The notes beneath the pieces are model-generated. The model had not been told where the DNA came from and ran no database searches. It worked only from the letters and a program-made list of their open reading frames with translations. The position numbers and the translations under genes were made by a program. Of a stretch of 32,569 nt of DNA, positions 25,797 through 32,569 are shown piece by piece. Positions within the stretch are counted from its first letter, which is position 1; each line of letters opens with the position of its first letter. The stretch is from an uncultured Collinsella sp. (GTDB lineage: Bacteria > Actinomycetota > Coriobacteriia > Coriobacteriales > Coriobacteriaceae), in the NCBI GenBank assembly GCA_900754745.1, contig CAAEEB010000039.1, positions 1-32,569 of the forward strand. Direction: 5' to 3'.

Positions 25797-25884
25797 GGGC
25801 TCTCGCTGACTTTTGTTCAACCTGCGGCGCTTTGCTGGCGCGGCCCTACCTGTGGGCTCTCGCTGACTTTTGTTCGACCTGTGG
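25797..25884. repeat. Two 31-base direct repeats with a 57-base period
   Basis: GGGCTCTCGCTGACTTTTGT begins both copies (25797 and 25854); the similarity goes on through TCRACCTGYGG, with two base differences. They lie in the 234-base gap between the dehydrogenase gene and the PIN gene. A small hairpin (GGGCATGGCC / GGCCAATGCCC) is at 25741-25765. No coding sense was seen. Confidence 0.8.
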
Positions 25885-25897
25885 GGTCTTCAAATTG

Positions 25898-26389
25898 CTA
25901 GAGCGTTGCTAAGTAATTCTTTGCGTCTTCTACGCTCATTGCTGCGACGGGTGCGTGTGAACAGAGTTTGACATCGTTGGTGACCAGTAAATCTGCTTGG
26001 GAGCGTATCGCTGCCGCAATGATTAAATCGTCTTCGTAATCGCTATGGAGATTACGCTGCTTGCTCGCCATCCATATGTCACTCAGGTCGCAGGGTACCG
26101 GCGTGGCAAGTTGCGACAACACGTCGAGGCAATCCCATGCAAGTGATGTCGCCGCCACGGCGGCATCTTGGGATAGTGAGCCATGCTCTCGCCGATACCA
26201 TGCCTTATGTTCGCTTGAAATCAAATAGAACAGGTCTTTGGACGATGTCGCCGCATACAGCAAATCCACCTGCGCCGTGCATGCATCGCGTAAAAACTCA
26301 ATCGCCGCCGAACGACCACGTCGTGAGGGAATGAAGTAATCGAGCCACACGTTGGTGTCAACCAAGATGCGCTTTAGAGCCTCACTCAT
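25898..26389 (-). CDS. PIN-domain toxin (VapC-like)
   Basis: A 163-residue PIN-domain protein, a likely RNA-cutting ribonuclease. The acidic active-site residues are D11 (LVDTNVWLDYF), the acidic pair in SDYEDDLI near 117-121 and D139 in LLVTND. The length is longer than a standard VapC (about 130). It overlaps the antitoxin gene by 8 bases (26382-26389), so translation is coupled. Function as a toxin is inferred from this arrangement. Confidence 0.85.
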   Translation of the reverse strand: MSEALKRILVDTNVWLDYFIPSRRGRSAAIEFLRDACTAQVDLLYAATSSKDLFYLISSEHKAWYRREHGSLSQDAAVAATSLAWDCLDVLSQLATPVPCDLSDIWMASKQRNLHSDYEDDLIIAAAIRSQADLLVTNDVKLCSHAPVAAMSVEDAKNYLATL

Positions 26390-26762
26390 AGAGCCAGCTC
26401 ATCTCCTCGCCATAGCGATCCGCATATGCATTCCGTTTGAGCTCTTCGTCGTCCGATGGCTGAGCCCTGACCATATCGATTCCCGACTCACGGCAAGCGG
26501 CAGCGAACAGCTTCGATCCCTGATCCATGAGCTCGAGTTTACGTTTGGCGGCCTTTTCGCGCTCGCGCTGTTCCGCCCGGGCACGACTGGGCAGCAGGAT
26601 ATCCTCGAGCGCACCGGGGCGATCGGCCAGCGACGCTGCAAGCTGCCAGAGCGCTCGCACCGCTTGGCTCGGCGTCATACCGGCCCTGGAGAGAGCAGCG
26701 TCGCCGCTCCTTTTAAGATCGGCATCAAGACGTACGTTGATCTGAGCGGCTGTTGTGGTCAT
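26382..26762 (-). CDS. RelB/DinJ-type antitoxin
   Basis: A 126-residue protein with an N-terminal ribbon-helix-helix (about 6-45, INVRLDADLKRSGDAALSRAGMTPSQAVRALW), typical of RelB/DinJ antitoxins, followed by a charged helix (KAAKRKLELMDQG) and a toxin-binding tail ending EEMSWLYE. AAGGAGGGG precedes the ATG. These antitoxins normally pair with RelE/YafQ ribonucleases, whereas here the partner is a PIN protein. It should repress its own promoter. Confidence 0.85.
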   Translation of the reverse strand: MTTTAAQINVRLDADLKRSGDAALSRAGMTPSQAVRALWQLAASLADRPGALEDILLPSRARAEQREREKAAKRKLELMDQGSKLFAAACRESGIDMVRAQPSDDEELKRNAYADRYGEEMSWLYE

Positions 26763-26787
26763 GACCCCTCCTTAATACTTCAGAATT

Positions 26788-26816
26788 ATCATAAAACACT
26801 ATGGTAGATACGTAAA
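26788..26816 (-). promoter_or_regulatory. Promoter of the toxin-antitoxin pair
   Basis: On the minus strand TTTACG (26816-26811) and TATGAT (26793-26788) are 17 bases apart, 25 bases before the antitoxin start. Confidence 0.65.
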
Positions 26817-26858
26817 GCATGTATAGCAATAAATTAGTATTAGCCGTGCTCCGTGCAC

Positions 26859-26893
26859 AAAAAGCCGCCGAGGCACATTGCACCTCGGCGGCT
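26859..26893 (-). terminator. Rho-independent terminator of the M18 aminopeptidase gene
   Basis: AGCCGCCGAGG and CCTCGGCGGCT form an 11-bp stem; on the minus strand it is followed by TTTTT. It isolates the peptidase gene from the toxin-antitoxin pair. Confidence 0.85.
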
Positions 26894-26929
26894 ACGCATC
26901 ACCAATCTAGTTCGGTTTCATCCTTTGCA

Positions 26930-26980
26930 TTTGCCCAGATAAAACCTGGCAAAATAAACCTGTCCCTTTTTGGCAGGTTT
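26930..26980. repeat. CTGTCCC hairpin-family repeat next to the peptidase stop
   Basis: AAAACCTGGCAAAA and the complement arm (TTTTTGGCAGGTTTT) pair with one mismatch around AACCTGTCCC. The element abuts the stop codon of the M18 aminopeptidase. Nearly identical to 24661-24708. Confidence 0.82.
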
Positions 26981-28366
26981 TTAGAGCTCCACGCTTTCGG
27001 CGCCGTTGATGGTTAGGTTTCGCTCGTAGAAGGCGGTGAGGGCACGGATGGCGTACATCACGTCGCGTACGCCGCCGGTCTCGTAGCTTGAGTGCATGGC
27101 CAGCTGCGGCAGGCCCACGTCCACGGCGTGCATGCTCGCCTGCATGTTCGACAGGTTACCGAGCGTGGAGCCACCCGCCATATCGCTCTTGTTGGCGAAG
27201 GCCTGCGTGGGCACGTCGGCGTCATCGCAGATGGCCTGGAACACCGCGCGGCTAAAGGCATCGGTGCAGTAGTGCTGGTTGGCGGCTTCCTTGATAACGA
27301 TGCCGCCGTTGAGTACAACCTGATTGCGGGCATCGCACTTCTCGGCGTGGTTGGGGTGCACGGCATGTGCATTGTCGCAGCTTACAAGCATCGAGGCGGC
27401 AAGGGCGCGATGGTACGACTCGTCGTCAAAGCCCAGAGATCCGTTGATGCGGCGCAGCGCGTCGGCCAAGAAGGTCGACATGGCGCCCTGCTTGGTCTCG
27501 GAGCCAACCTCCTCGTTATCGAAGCAGCAGAAGACCGAGACGTCGTGCGCGTTCTCGGCGCCCAAAAATGCCTGTAGCGAGGTATAGGCGCAGGCCAGGT
27601 CGTCGAGCTTGGGCGTCGAGATAAACTCGTCTGCCCAGCCCCAAATGCGCGCATCCTGACGATTGACTAGGAACAGATCGCGGCCCAGAATCTGCTCGGG
27701 CTCAACGTCCAGCTCTTCGGCAATCAGAGCATCAAAATCGCCCTGCTTAAGCTCGCCGGCGCTAATGAGCGGGCACAGGTCAACGGCTCGGTTGGGAGCA
27801 AAGCCCTCATTAACGCCGCGGTTCATGTGGATGGCAAGGCTCGGGATAATAGCGACCTCGCGCTCGGTGGCAAGCAGACGGCTCTCAATACGGTCGCCCT
27901 CGCGCACCAGCACGCGGCCCGCGAGCGCCAGCGGGCGATCGAACCAGGTGTAGTCAATCATGCCGCCGTAGGCCTCGGTGTTCAGGCGCAGCGTCTCGCC
28001 CGCACCGTCAAGCTCGGGCACAGCCTTGACCTTAAACGTCGGCGAATCGCTGTGCGACGCCGTCAGTTGAAAATGATAGTCACCGGCAACGCCGTCCTCG
28101 CCCCACGTAGCAGCCAGGTCCTCGCCCACCTTAAAGGCAACAACGCTCGAGGTGTTGCGCTGCGTGTAATAACGCCCGCCCGGCTCGATATCCCACGCCG
28201 CGTTCTCGGGCAGGTAGGTAAAGCCCGCCTCGTCGAGCTCGGCCATAATGGTCGCCGCCGTATGGAACATGCTGGGGCATGCCTCGATAAAGTCGATAAG
28301 GTCGTTGGCGGCCTCGATATCGTCAGCCGTCACGTGCACGCGCTCGGGCGTTTCCTGATCCGTCAT
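26981..28366 (-). CDS. M18-family aspartyl aminopeptidase
   Basis: A 461-residue metallo-aminopeptidase that removes N-terminal, mainly acidic, residues in the cytosol. Metal ligands seen: H105 (TASHSDSP), D255 (STPKLDDL), E285/E286 (DNEEVGS), D331 (VSCDNAHAVHP) and H425 (LAMHSSYETGG). Length and order of motifs fit the M18 family (PepC/DAP2-like). The start is ATG at 28366, with AAAGGGGAG upstream; a longer reading frame to 28477 lacks a ribosome site. Confidence 0.93.
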   Translation of the reverse strand: MTDQETPERVHVTADDIEAANDLIDFIEACPSMFHTAATIMAELDEAGFTYLPENAAWDIEPGGRYYTQRNTSSVVAFKVGEDLAATWGEDGVAGDYHFQLTASHSDSPTFKVKAVPELDGAGETLRLNTEAYGGMIDYTWFDRPLALAGRVLVREGDRIESRLLATEREVAIIPSLAIHMNRGVNEGFAPNRAVDLCPLISAGELKQGDFDALIAEELDVEPEQILGRDLFLVNRQDARIWGWADEFISTPKLDDLACAYTSLQAFLGAENAHDVSVFCCFDNEEVGSETKQGAMSTFLADALRRINGSLGFDDESYHRALAASMLVSCDNAHAVHPNHAEKCDARNQVVLNGGIVIKEAANQHYCTDAFSRAVFQAICDDADVPTQAFANKSDMAGGSTLGNLSNMQASMHAVDVGLPQLAMHSSYETGGVRDVMYAIRALTAFYERNLTINGAESVEL

Positions 28367-28527
28367 GCTCTCCCCTTTCGCTGGGTTGATGGTCCCCTCC
28401 AGCATACCCCGCCACGCCAGCACCGCACTCTTCATTCCGTGCTTAATTCCGCGCCGCTCACCAAGTTGAGCCATCATGCCCGCGCTCCTTTTGCGACAAT
28501 TGCGCTAACAGGACGAGAGGAGCCGTC

Positions 28528-29613
28528 ATGAAGCCACGTAACATTGCCATCGCCTGCGGTGTCGCGGGAGTCACCGTCGGCCTTGCCGCTGCCGCTGGCA
28601 TCGTTTACCGCAAGCAAATCAAGTCCGCCGCGTCGCTCAAACGCTTGACTGGCTACGCAGACGGCTATGACCTGTACGCAATCGACATCGCCTACGACTA
28701 CGACCTTGACCGCATCATCGCAGCTGGCGTGCGCGACGACCAGGCCTACATCGATGCCGTGGTGGCGCAGGTGCTGCCCGGTGTGCCGGCACATGTCCAG
28801 GCGCCCCAGTTTGCCTGCAGCGCTTTTGTCGCCGTAGATGCCGAAGGCCGCGTGCGCACCGGCCGCAATTACGACTTTAAGGACGACACCTCGGCGTTGC
28901 TGGTGCGCAATCACCCACGCGGCGGTTATGCCTCCGTCGGGTTTGCCGCCCTTAACAACCTGGGCGATAACACTCCGCTTGACTCCGTCGCCGGACGTGC
29001 CGCCGCACTCATGGGCCCGTTTGCTCAGCTCGACGGCGTTAACGAATGCGGCGTATCCATTGCCGTACTCACCCTGGATTCCAAGCCCTGTGACCAGGAC
29101 ACGCAACGCCCCGTCATCAATACCTCGCTCGCCATCCGTCTGGTGCTCGACCGTGCCGCCACCACGCAAGAAGCTGTCGACCTGCTTTCTGCCTACGACA
29201 TGCACGCCATGGCCGGACGCGATTACCACTTCTTTATCAACGACGCCTCCGGTGACGCGCGCGTAGTAGAGTGGGATCCGCGCGATCCCGACCGCGCTTT
29301 TAAAGCGACTCCTGTACGCCAGGTTACGGACTTCTATGCCTGCTATGGCGACGAAGTGCTGCCCAATCAAAAGAATGGCGAGCTGGGCCATGGTAAAGAG
29401 CGCGCCGTCGCAATCGCCGATGTCCTTGACGCCCATGTCGGTGCCCAGGACGAGGCAGTCGCTTGGAAGGCCCTACGCGCCGCAGCGCAAGAGCCCAATC
29501 CGGAAGACATCACCAGTAATACGCAGTGGTCGGTCGTCTTTGACAACACCGAGCCCGCTGCCGCCATCACGCTGCGCCGCCACTGGGGCGACGTCGATGC
29601 CTTCGCGCTGTAA
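28528..29613 (+). CDS. Membrane-anchored Ntn-hydrolase of the choloylglycine hydrolase (C59) type
   Basis: A 361-residue protein with an N-terminal hydrophobic segment (about 5-26) that should act as a signal anchor. The linear amide C-N hydrolase core begins at FACSAFVAV with C97, and then GRVRTGRNYDF (107-117), NECGVSIAVLTLD (near 173-185) and NTSLAIRLVLD follow. Family members cleave bile salts, N-acyl-homoserine lactones or penicillin V. In known members the cysteine becomes the N-terminal nucleophile after removal of what precedes it; here that would need autocatalytic removal of 96 residues. GAGAGG precedes the ATG. It is divergent from the M18 gene. Substrate is not readable; a bile-salt hydrolase role is possible but unproven. 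Confidence 0.82.
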   Translation: MKPRNIAIACGVAGVTVGLAAAAGIVYRKQIKSAASLKRLTGYADGYDLYAIDIAYDYDLDRIIAAGVRDDQAYIDAVVAQVLPGVPAHVQAPQFACSAFVAVDAEGRVRTGRNYDFKDDTSALLVRNHPRGGYASVGFAALNNLGDNTPLDSVAGRAAALMGPFAQLDGVNECGVSIAVLTLDSKPCDQDTQRPVINTSLAIRLVLDRAATTQEAVDLLSAYDMHAMAGRDYHFFINDASGDARVVEWDPRDPDRAFKATPVRQVTDFYACYGDEVLPNQKNGELGHGKERAVAIADVLDAHVGAQDEAVAWKALRAAAQEPNPEDITSNTQWSVVFDNTEPAAAITLRRHWGDVDAFAL

Positions 29614-29681
29614 GGCGCTGGCACCGTCGTCCTTACGCTCGCCTGACGTTGCTTACATTTCCATACGCTTGAGCTAACACG

Positions 29682-29716
29682 TTTTACCCCCGCATCAACA
29701 GTGTGCGGGGGTAAAC
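29682..29716 (+). terminator. Hairpin between the Ntn-hydrolase and pfk genes
   Basis: TTTACCCCCGCA and TGCGGGGGTAAA form a strong 12-bp stem, 69 bases past the stop. A T tract is nearly absent. Confidence 0.6.
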
Positions 29717-29725
29717 TTATGCGCA

Positions 29726-29734
29726 TGTTATAAC
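29726..29734 (+). promoter_or_regulatory. Extended -10 promoter of pfk
   Basis: TGTTATAAC (TGn then TATAAC) ends 19 bases before the start codon; the ribosome site GGAAGGA follows at 29741. A -35 box is not evident, which fits an extended -10 promoter and a very short leader. Confidence 0.5.
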
Positions 29735-29753
29735 TTGCCCGGAAGGATTCACC

Positions 29754-30833
29754 ATGCTTAGGATCGGTCTTCTTACTAGTGGCGGCGACTGCCAGGCGCT
29801 CAACGCCACCATGCGCGGCATTGTCAAAACGCTTATGACCAATAGCAAAGAGCCTATCGAGATTTATGGCTTTGAGGACGGATATCAGGGCCTTATCTAC
29901 AGCAGGTTCCGTGTCATGACACCCGCCGATTTTAGCGGCATCCTCACCCGCGGCGGCACTATTCTGGGCACGAGCCGCACGCCGTTTAAGCGCCTGAACA
30001 TTCCCGAGGCCGACGGCGTCGAGAAAGTGCCCGCGATGGTCCACACCTATCACAAGTTGCAGCTCGACTGCCTGTTTATGCTGGGCGGCAACGGCTCCAC
30101 CAAGACCGCCAACCGCCTGCGCGAAGAGGGCCTCAACGTTATCGCCCTGCCCAAGACCATCGATAACGACACCTGGGGCACCGAGATGACGTTTGGCTTT
30201 ACGAGCGCCATCGACGTCGCCACCAAGTGCATCGACGACATCCACACTACCGCCTCGAGCCACGGCCGCGTGTTCGTCATCGAGATCATGGGCCATAAGG
30301 TTGGCTGGATCCCGCTGTACGCCGGCGTCGCGGGCGGCGCGGATGTCATCTTGATTCCCGAGATCCCCTACGACATGGACAACGTCATCAAGACCATTGA
30401 GCATCGCATGGAAACCGGCAGCCGCTTTACCATCGTGGCCGTCGCCGAGGGCGCTATCTCCAAGGAGGACGCGGCGCTGTCCAAGAAGGAGTACAAGAAG
30501 AAGCTCGCCGAGCGCACGAGCCCGTCAATCGTGTACGACATCGCCAAGGAGATCGAGGCCAAGACCGGTCGCGAGACCCGCGTCGCCATCCCCGGCCACA
30601 CGCAGCGCGGCGGCCAACCCGATGCTCAGGACCGCATCTTTGCGACCCAGTGCGGCGTCGAAGCCGCGCTTGGCTGCCTGCGCGGCGAGTTTGGCTACAT
30701 GATCGCCCTGCGCGACGGCAAGATGTGCCACATGCCGCTCGAGGAGGTCGCCGGCAAGCTCAAGTTTGTCGACCCCCAGAGCGATCTGGTGCGCGAGGCC
30801 AAGGCGTTGGGCATCAGCTTCGGCGACGAATAG
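29754..30833 (+). CDS. 6-phosphofructokinase
   Basis: A 359-residue phosphofructokinase that phosphorylates fructose-6-phosphate in glycolysis. SGGDCQALN at 9-17, RGGTILGTSR at 66-75, the phosphoryl-donor loop GGNGS at 111-115 and PKTIDND at 133-139 with the catalytic aspartate D137. In E. coli numbering, residue 104 is glycine as in ATP-dependent enzymes, but residue 124 is lysine, which is typical of pyrophosphate users and of some actinobacterial ATP enzymes; residue 103 is asparagine instead of aspartate. The donor (ATP or PPi) is therefore uncertain. GGAAGGA precedes the ATG. Its stop codon is supplied by the left arm of a 181-bp palindromic element. Confidence 0.92.
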   Translation: MLRIGLLTSGGDCQALNATMRGIVKTLMTNSKEPIEIYGFEDGYQGLIYSRFRVMTPADFSGILTRGGTILGTSRTPFKRLNIPEADGVEKVPAMVHTYHKLQLDCLFMLGGNGSTKTANRLREEGLNVIALPKTIDNDTWGTEMTFGFTSAIDVATKCIDDIHTTASSHGRVFVIEIMGHKVGWIPLYAGVAGGADVILIPEIPYDMDNVIKTIEHRMETGSRFTIVAVAEGAISKEDAALSKKEYKKKLAERTSPSIVYDIAKEIEAKTGRETRVAIPGHTQRGGQPDAQDRIFATQCGVEAALGCLRGEFGYMIALRDGKMCHMPLEEVAGKLKFVDPQSDLVREAKALGISFGDE

Positions 30834-31007
30834 CCTCGGCTGGAACTGCTCTCATCGGAGGCCCCGGGGCTTTCCTCCCAAATCGTCCTCGGACATGTCA
30901 GGACCCCGCCGTGCGCTTCGCGCGGCGGGATCCTTCCGTCCTGCGGAAAGATTTGGGAGGTAAGCCCCGGGGCCTCCTGCGGTAACTAGGGAGGCCGAGG
31001 CTATTCG
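30827..31007. repeat. 181-bp long imperfect palindrome overlapping the pfk stop codon
   Basis: The left arm begins in the second-last codon of pfk. Paired blocks from outside in: CGAATAGCCTCGGC (30827-30840) with its exact complement at 30994-31007; GGAGGCCCCGGGGCTT with AAGCCCCGGGGCCTCC; CCTCCCAAATC with GATTTGGGAGG; and GGACCCCGCCG with CGGCGGGATCC near the centre. Unpaired stretches of similar length separate the blocks. It may act as the pfk terminator and also has the look of a small non-autonomous mobile element. Confidence 0.9.
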
Positions 31008-31039
31008 CCTTCTTGCTGCGGGTGCCTGGTCTGAAATTA

Positions 31040-31106
31040 AGTTGCGGTGAAATAGTTCCCGCTTAGCCCGCAAATGGCTGAATCTAGGAACTATTCCACC
31101 GCAACT
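31040..31106. repeat. 67-bp palindromic element, copy 2
   Basis: AGTTGCGGTGAAATAGTTCC and GGAACTATTCCACCGCAACT pair with one G-T-type mismatch; the 27-base loop resembles that of copy 3. It lies 187 bases upstream of the XRE gene. Confidence 0.92.
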
Positions 31107-31177
31107 TACTGAATGGGGGGCTCTTGGCTGCTACTTGCACTGACATTTGTCCTGAAATGGCTGGTCGTTAGGGGTTG

Positions 31178-31240
31178 CTACCGGTAGTTGCGGTAGGGTT
31201 GGAGCAGATTCTAACTAGAAATGGTGGTCGCTACCGGTTG
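31178..31240 (+). promoter_or_regulatory. Repeated CTACCGGT words upstream of the XRE gene
   Basis: GCTACCGGTAGTT (around 31177) and GCTACCGGTTGTT (around 31230) lie 53 bases apart, 53-115 bases before the XRE start. The first contains the perfect palindrome CTACCGGTAG (31178-31187). They could be self-regulatory operators of the XRE protein. Confidence 0.45.
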
Positions 31241-31292
31241 TTCTCAGCATACTCGGCTCATTCGATTCGACCATCAAACGAAAGGAACCACC

Positions 31293-32231
31293 ATGGATCT
31301 TGCGATGGCACAGCGGCTCGTTGATCGCCGCAAGGCTGCCGGGCTTTCTCAGGAGGCGCTTGCCGCCCAGCTGGGCGTGAGTCGTCAGGCTGTCAGTAAA
31401 TGGGAGCGCAGCGAGTCCTCGCCCGATACCGATAACCTTATTGCGCTCGCCGCGCTGTATGGCGTGTCGCTGGATGAGCTGTTGTATGGGGAGACGGTGG
31501 ATAGCACTGACGACTCGCAAGCTGATGATGAGGCACAGGACAGCGACGCCGGCACCAAAGCTTCAGATGAGGCTGAAGAGGCTGAGGCTTCTACTGAGCA
31601 CTCTGGTTACAGCGATAAGCCGCTTGTCGATATTTCCCTCACGCGCGGCATCCACGTTATTGATCCCAACAAAGGCGAAGAGGTCCATGTTGGCTGGAAT
31701 GGCATCCATGTGGCTAACGAGCGCAAGGGCGAAGAGGTCCATGTGGGGCCAGGCGGATTGCATATCGATACGCTTGAGGACGATGGACATAGCGTGCATA
31801 CCAATGACGACGGCACCGTCACCATCGACGGCGAGACGTTTTCCAGCTGGAAGGAGGCACACGACAAGCTCGACCATCATGGCAAGCATTTCCACACCAA
31901 GGTCGGACGTACATGGAACAAATTCCCCTTCCCCGCGCTCGTCACCCTCGCCTACCTGGTGCTCGGCATTGCCTACGGCACATGGGCTACGGGACTCTTC
32001 CTCGTCTTTTTGATTCCCGTCTATTACGCGCTTGGCGACTTTATCGACCAACGCCACTTATCTAAGCTGATCGATGTCGTCTATTCGGTCAGTGCCGAGG
32101 CATGGTTCCTCTACATGTGGCTCTGTCTGGGGCAACCCCATCCCGCCTGGGTAATTCTCATCACCATCCCGGTCGTAAAAGCACTCATGCGTTGGTGCCG
32201 TAAACGATGGAAGCATCGCGAACGAGCCTAA
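31293..32231 (+). CDS. XRE-family regulator with 18-residue repeats and a membrane domain
   Basis: A 312-residue protein. Helix-turn-helix at about 6-62 (GLSQEALAAQLGVSRQAVSKWE) is followed by an acidic, disordered linker (about 67-108). Then come three tandem 18-19-residue units starting at 119, 137 and 155 (first two share KGEEVHVG; unit starts are GIHV, GIHV and GLHI). The C-terminus (about 214-302) has three to four membrane segments and a basic tail. DNA-binding protein tethered to the membrane is the simplest reading. AAAGGA precedes the ATG at 31293; an upstream ATG (31221) lacks a ribosome site. It is flanked by two copies of the 67-bp palindrome. Confidence 0.85.
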   Translation: MDLAMAQRLVDRRKAAGLSQEALAAQLGVSRQAVSKWERSESSPDTDNLIALAALYGVSLDELLYGETVDSTDDSQADDEAQDSDAGTKASDEAEEAEASTEHSGYSDKPLVDISLTRGIHVIDPNKGEEVHVGWNGIHVANERKGEEVHVGPGGLHIDTLEDDGHSVHTNDDGTVTIDGETFSSWKEAHDKLDHHGKHFHTKVGRTWNKFPFPALVTLAYLVLGIAYGTWATGLFLVFLIPVYYALGDFIDQRHLSKLIDVVYSVSAEAWFLYMWLCLGQPHPAWVILITIPVVKALMRWCRKRWKHRERA

Positions 32232-32287
32232 ACCATCCCAGCCCGACGGCAGCACCCAACTAGTACCCCCCCCGCCCCTCCCTCCTA

Positions 32288-32354
32288 AGTTGCGGTGATA
32301 TGGTTCCGGTTTTAGCCTTGAGTAGTCGAATTTAGGAACTATTCCACCGCAACT
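32288..32354. repeat. 67-bp palindromic element, copy 3
   Basis: AGTTGCGGTGATATGGTTCC and GGAACTATTCCACCGCAACT pair with three mismatches. The right arm and its flank (25 bases from 32333) are identical to those of copy 2. It lies 56 bases past the XRE stop. The stretch 32355-32488 after it holds nothing recognised except the word CCGCCTTTTT at about 32460. Confidence 0.92.
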
Positions 32355-32488
32355 TACGAATGATCGGAGCGGCTACAGCACAAGCGTCGGCGTTCGTTTG
32401 ATGGTCCGCCACGAAAAGGGCCTATCTACTACGTTTAACTCGATGGGGCCAACCATGACCGCCTTTTTCGAAAATCGACAGGCCTTCT

Positions 32489-32569
32489 ACCTGCACTGAT
32501 AATTGTTCTCGGGGGAAGCGGGCACTGCGGGGCGCGGCGACAGCGCGCGATTTCCGCGTCGCAGCGCTA
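32489..32569 (-). repeat. Right copy of the 81-bp terminal inverted repeat
   Basis: Exact reverse complement of 2-82. It ends at the last base of the window. Confidence 0.9.

Noticed and set aside
26930..26980. Simple terminator reading of the hairpin next to the M18 gene
   Set aside because: Near-identical sequence with flanks occurs at 24661 in another context and a stronger terminator lies at 26859-26893, so a dispersed repeat is the better description.

Overview
The window looks like a chromosomal segment of a high-G+C, anaerobic gut actinobacterium of the class Coriobacteriia, most likely Collinsella or a close relative. This is inferred from gene content and codon use, not from a database search. 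Pointers are the very large 2-hydroxyacyl-CoA dehydratase activator, a Tat-type lipoprotein signal on the amino-acid binding protein, SEC-C-tagged methionine aminopeptidase, a bile-salt-hydrolase-family protein and strong GC-rich codon bias. No rRNA, tRNA, CRISPR array, phage gene or transposase was seen.

Layout. 261-5765 (minus): a TetR regulator and a 1593-residue acyl-CoA dehydratase activase-like protein in one operon. 5887-8885 (minus): a Cof-type HAD phosphatase, then a lower-G+C pair made of a TetR regulator and an MFS exporter with palindromic operators between them. 8960-10624 (minus): amtB followed by a PII gene. 10823-12382 (minus): an HD-domain protein and a PF06541 membrane protein. 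12611-14392 (plus): a deoxyxylulose-phosphate-synthase-like thiamine enzyme. 14394-14849: an intergenic stretch with a terminator, three tandem hairpins, a dispersed hairpin repeat and a clear promoter. 14850-19171 (plus): a four-gene polar amino-acid ABC transporter and a class-I glutamine-amidotransferase-type gamma-glutamyl hydrolase. 19277-22547 (minus): an Hpt protein, a GGDEF-REC-HD-GYP hybrid and an alpha/beta hydrolase. 22773-25663 (plus): a radical SAM protein, methionine aminopeptidase and a D-2-hydroxyacid dehydrogenase. 25898-28366 (minus): a PIN toxin with a RelB/DinJ-like antitoxin, and an M18 aminopeptidase. 28528-32231 (plus): a membrane-anchored Ntn-hydrolase of the choloylglycine hydrolase type, phosphofructokinase and a membrane-tethered XRE regulator with internal 18-residue repeats.

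How it fits together. Several units concern nitrogen and amino-acid supply: ammonium channel plus PII, the glutamate/glutamine-type ABC importer, the gamma-glutamyl hydrolase and two peptidases. The large activator, the 2-hydroxyacid dehydrogenase and phosphofructokinase suit an amino-acid and sugar fermenter.

The most unusual content is (i) the thiamine enzyme, which keeps the catalytic residues of DXS but has lost three residues that bind the acceptor phosphate; (ii) a GGDEF domain with a broken active site and an intact inhibitory site, joined to REC and HD-GYP and followed by an Hpt gene; and (iii) a dense set of unexplained palindromic repeats: a perfect 81-bp inverted repeat at the two window ends, three 67-bp palindromes, three 80-bp-spaced hairpins, a 181-bp long palindrome that supplies the stop codon of pfk, and a hairpin family built around CTGTCCC.
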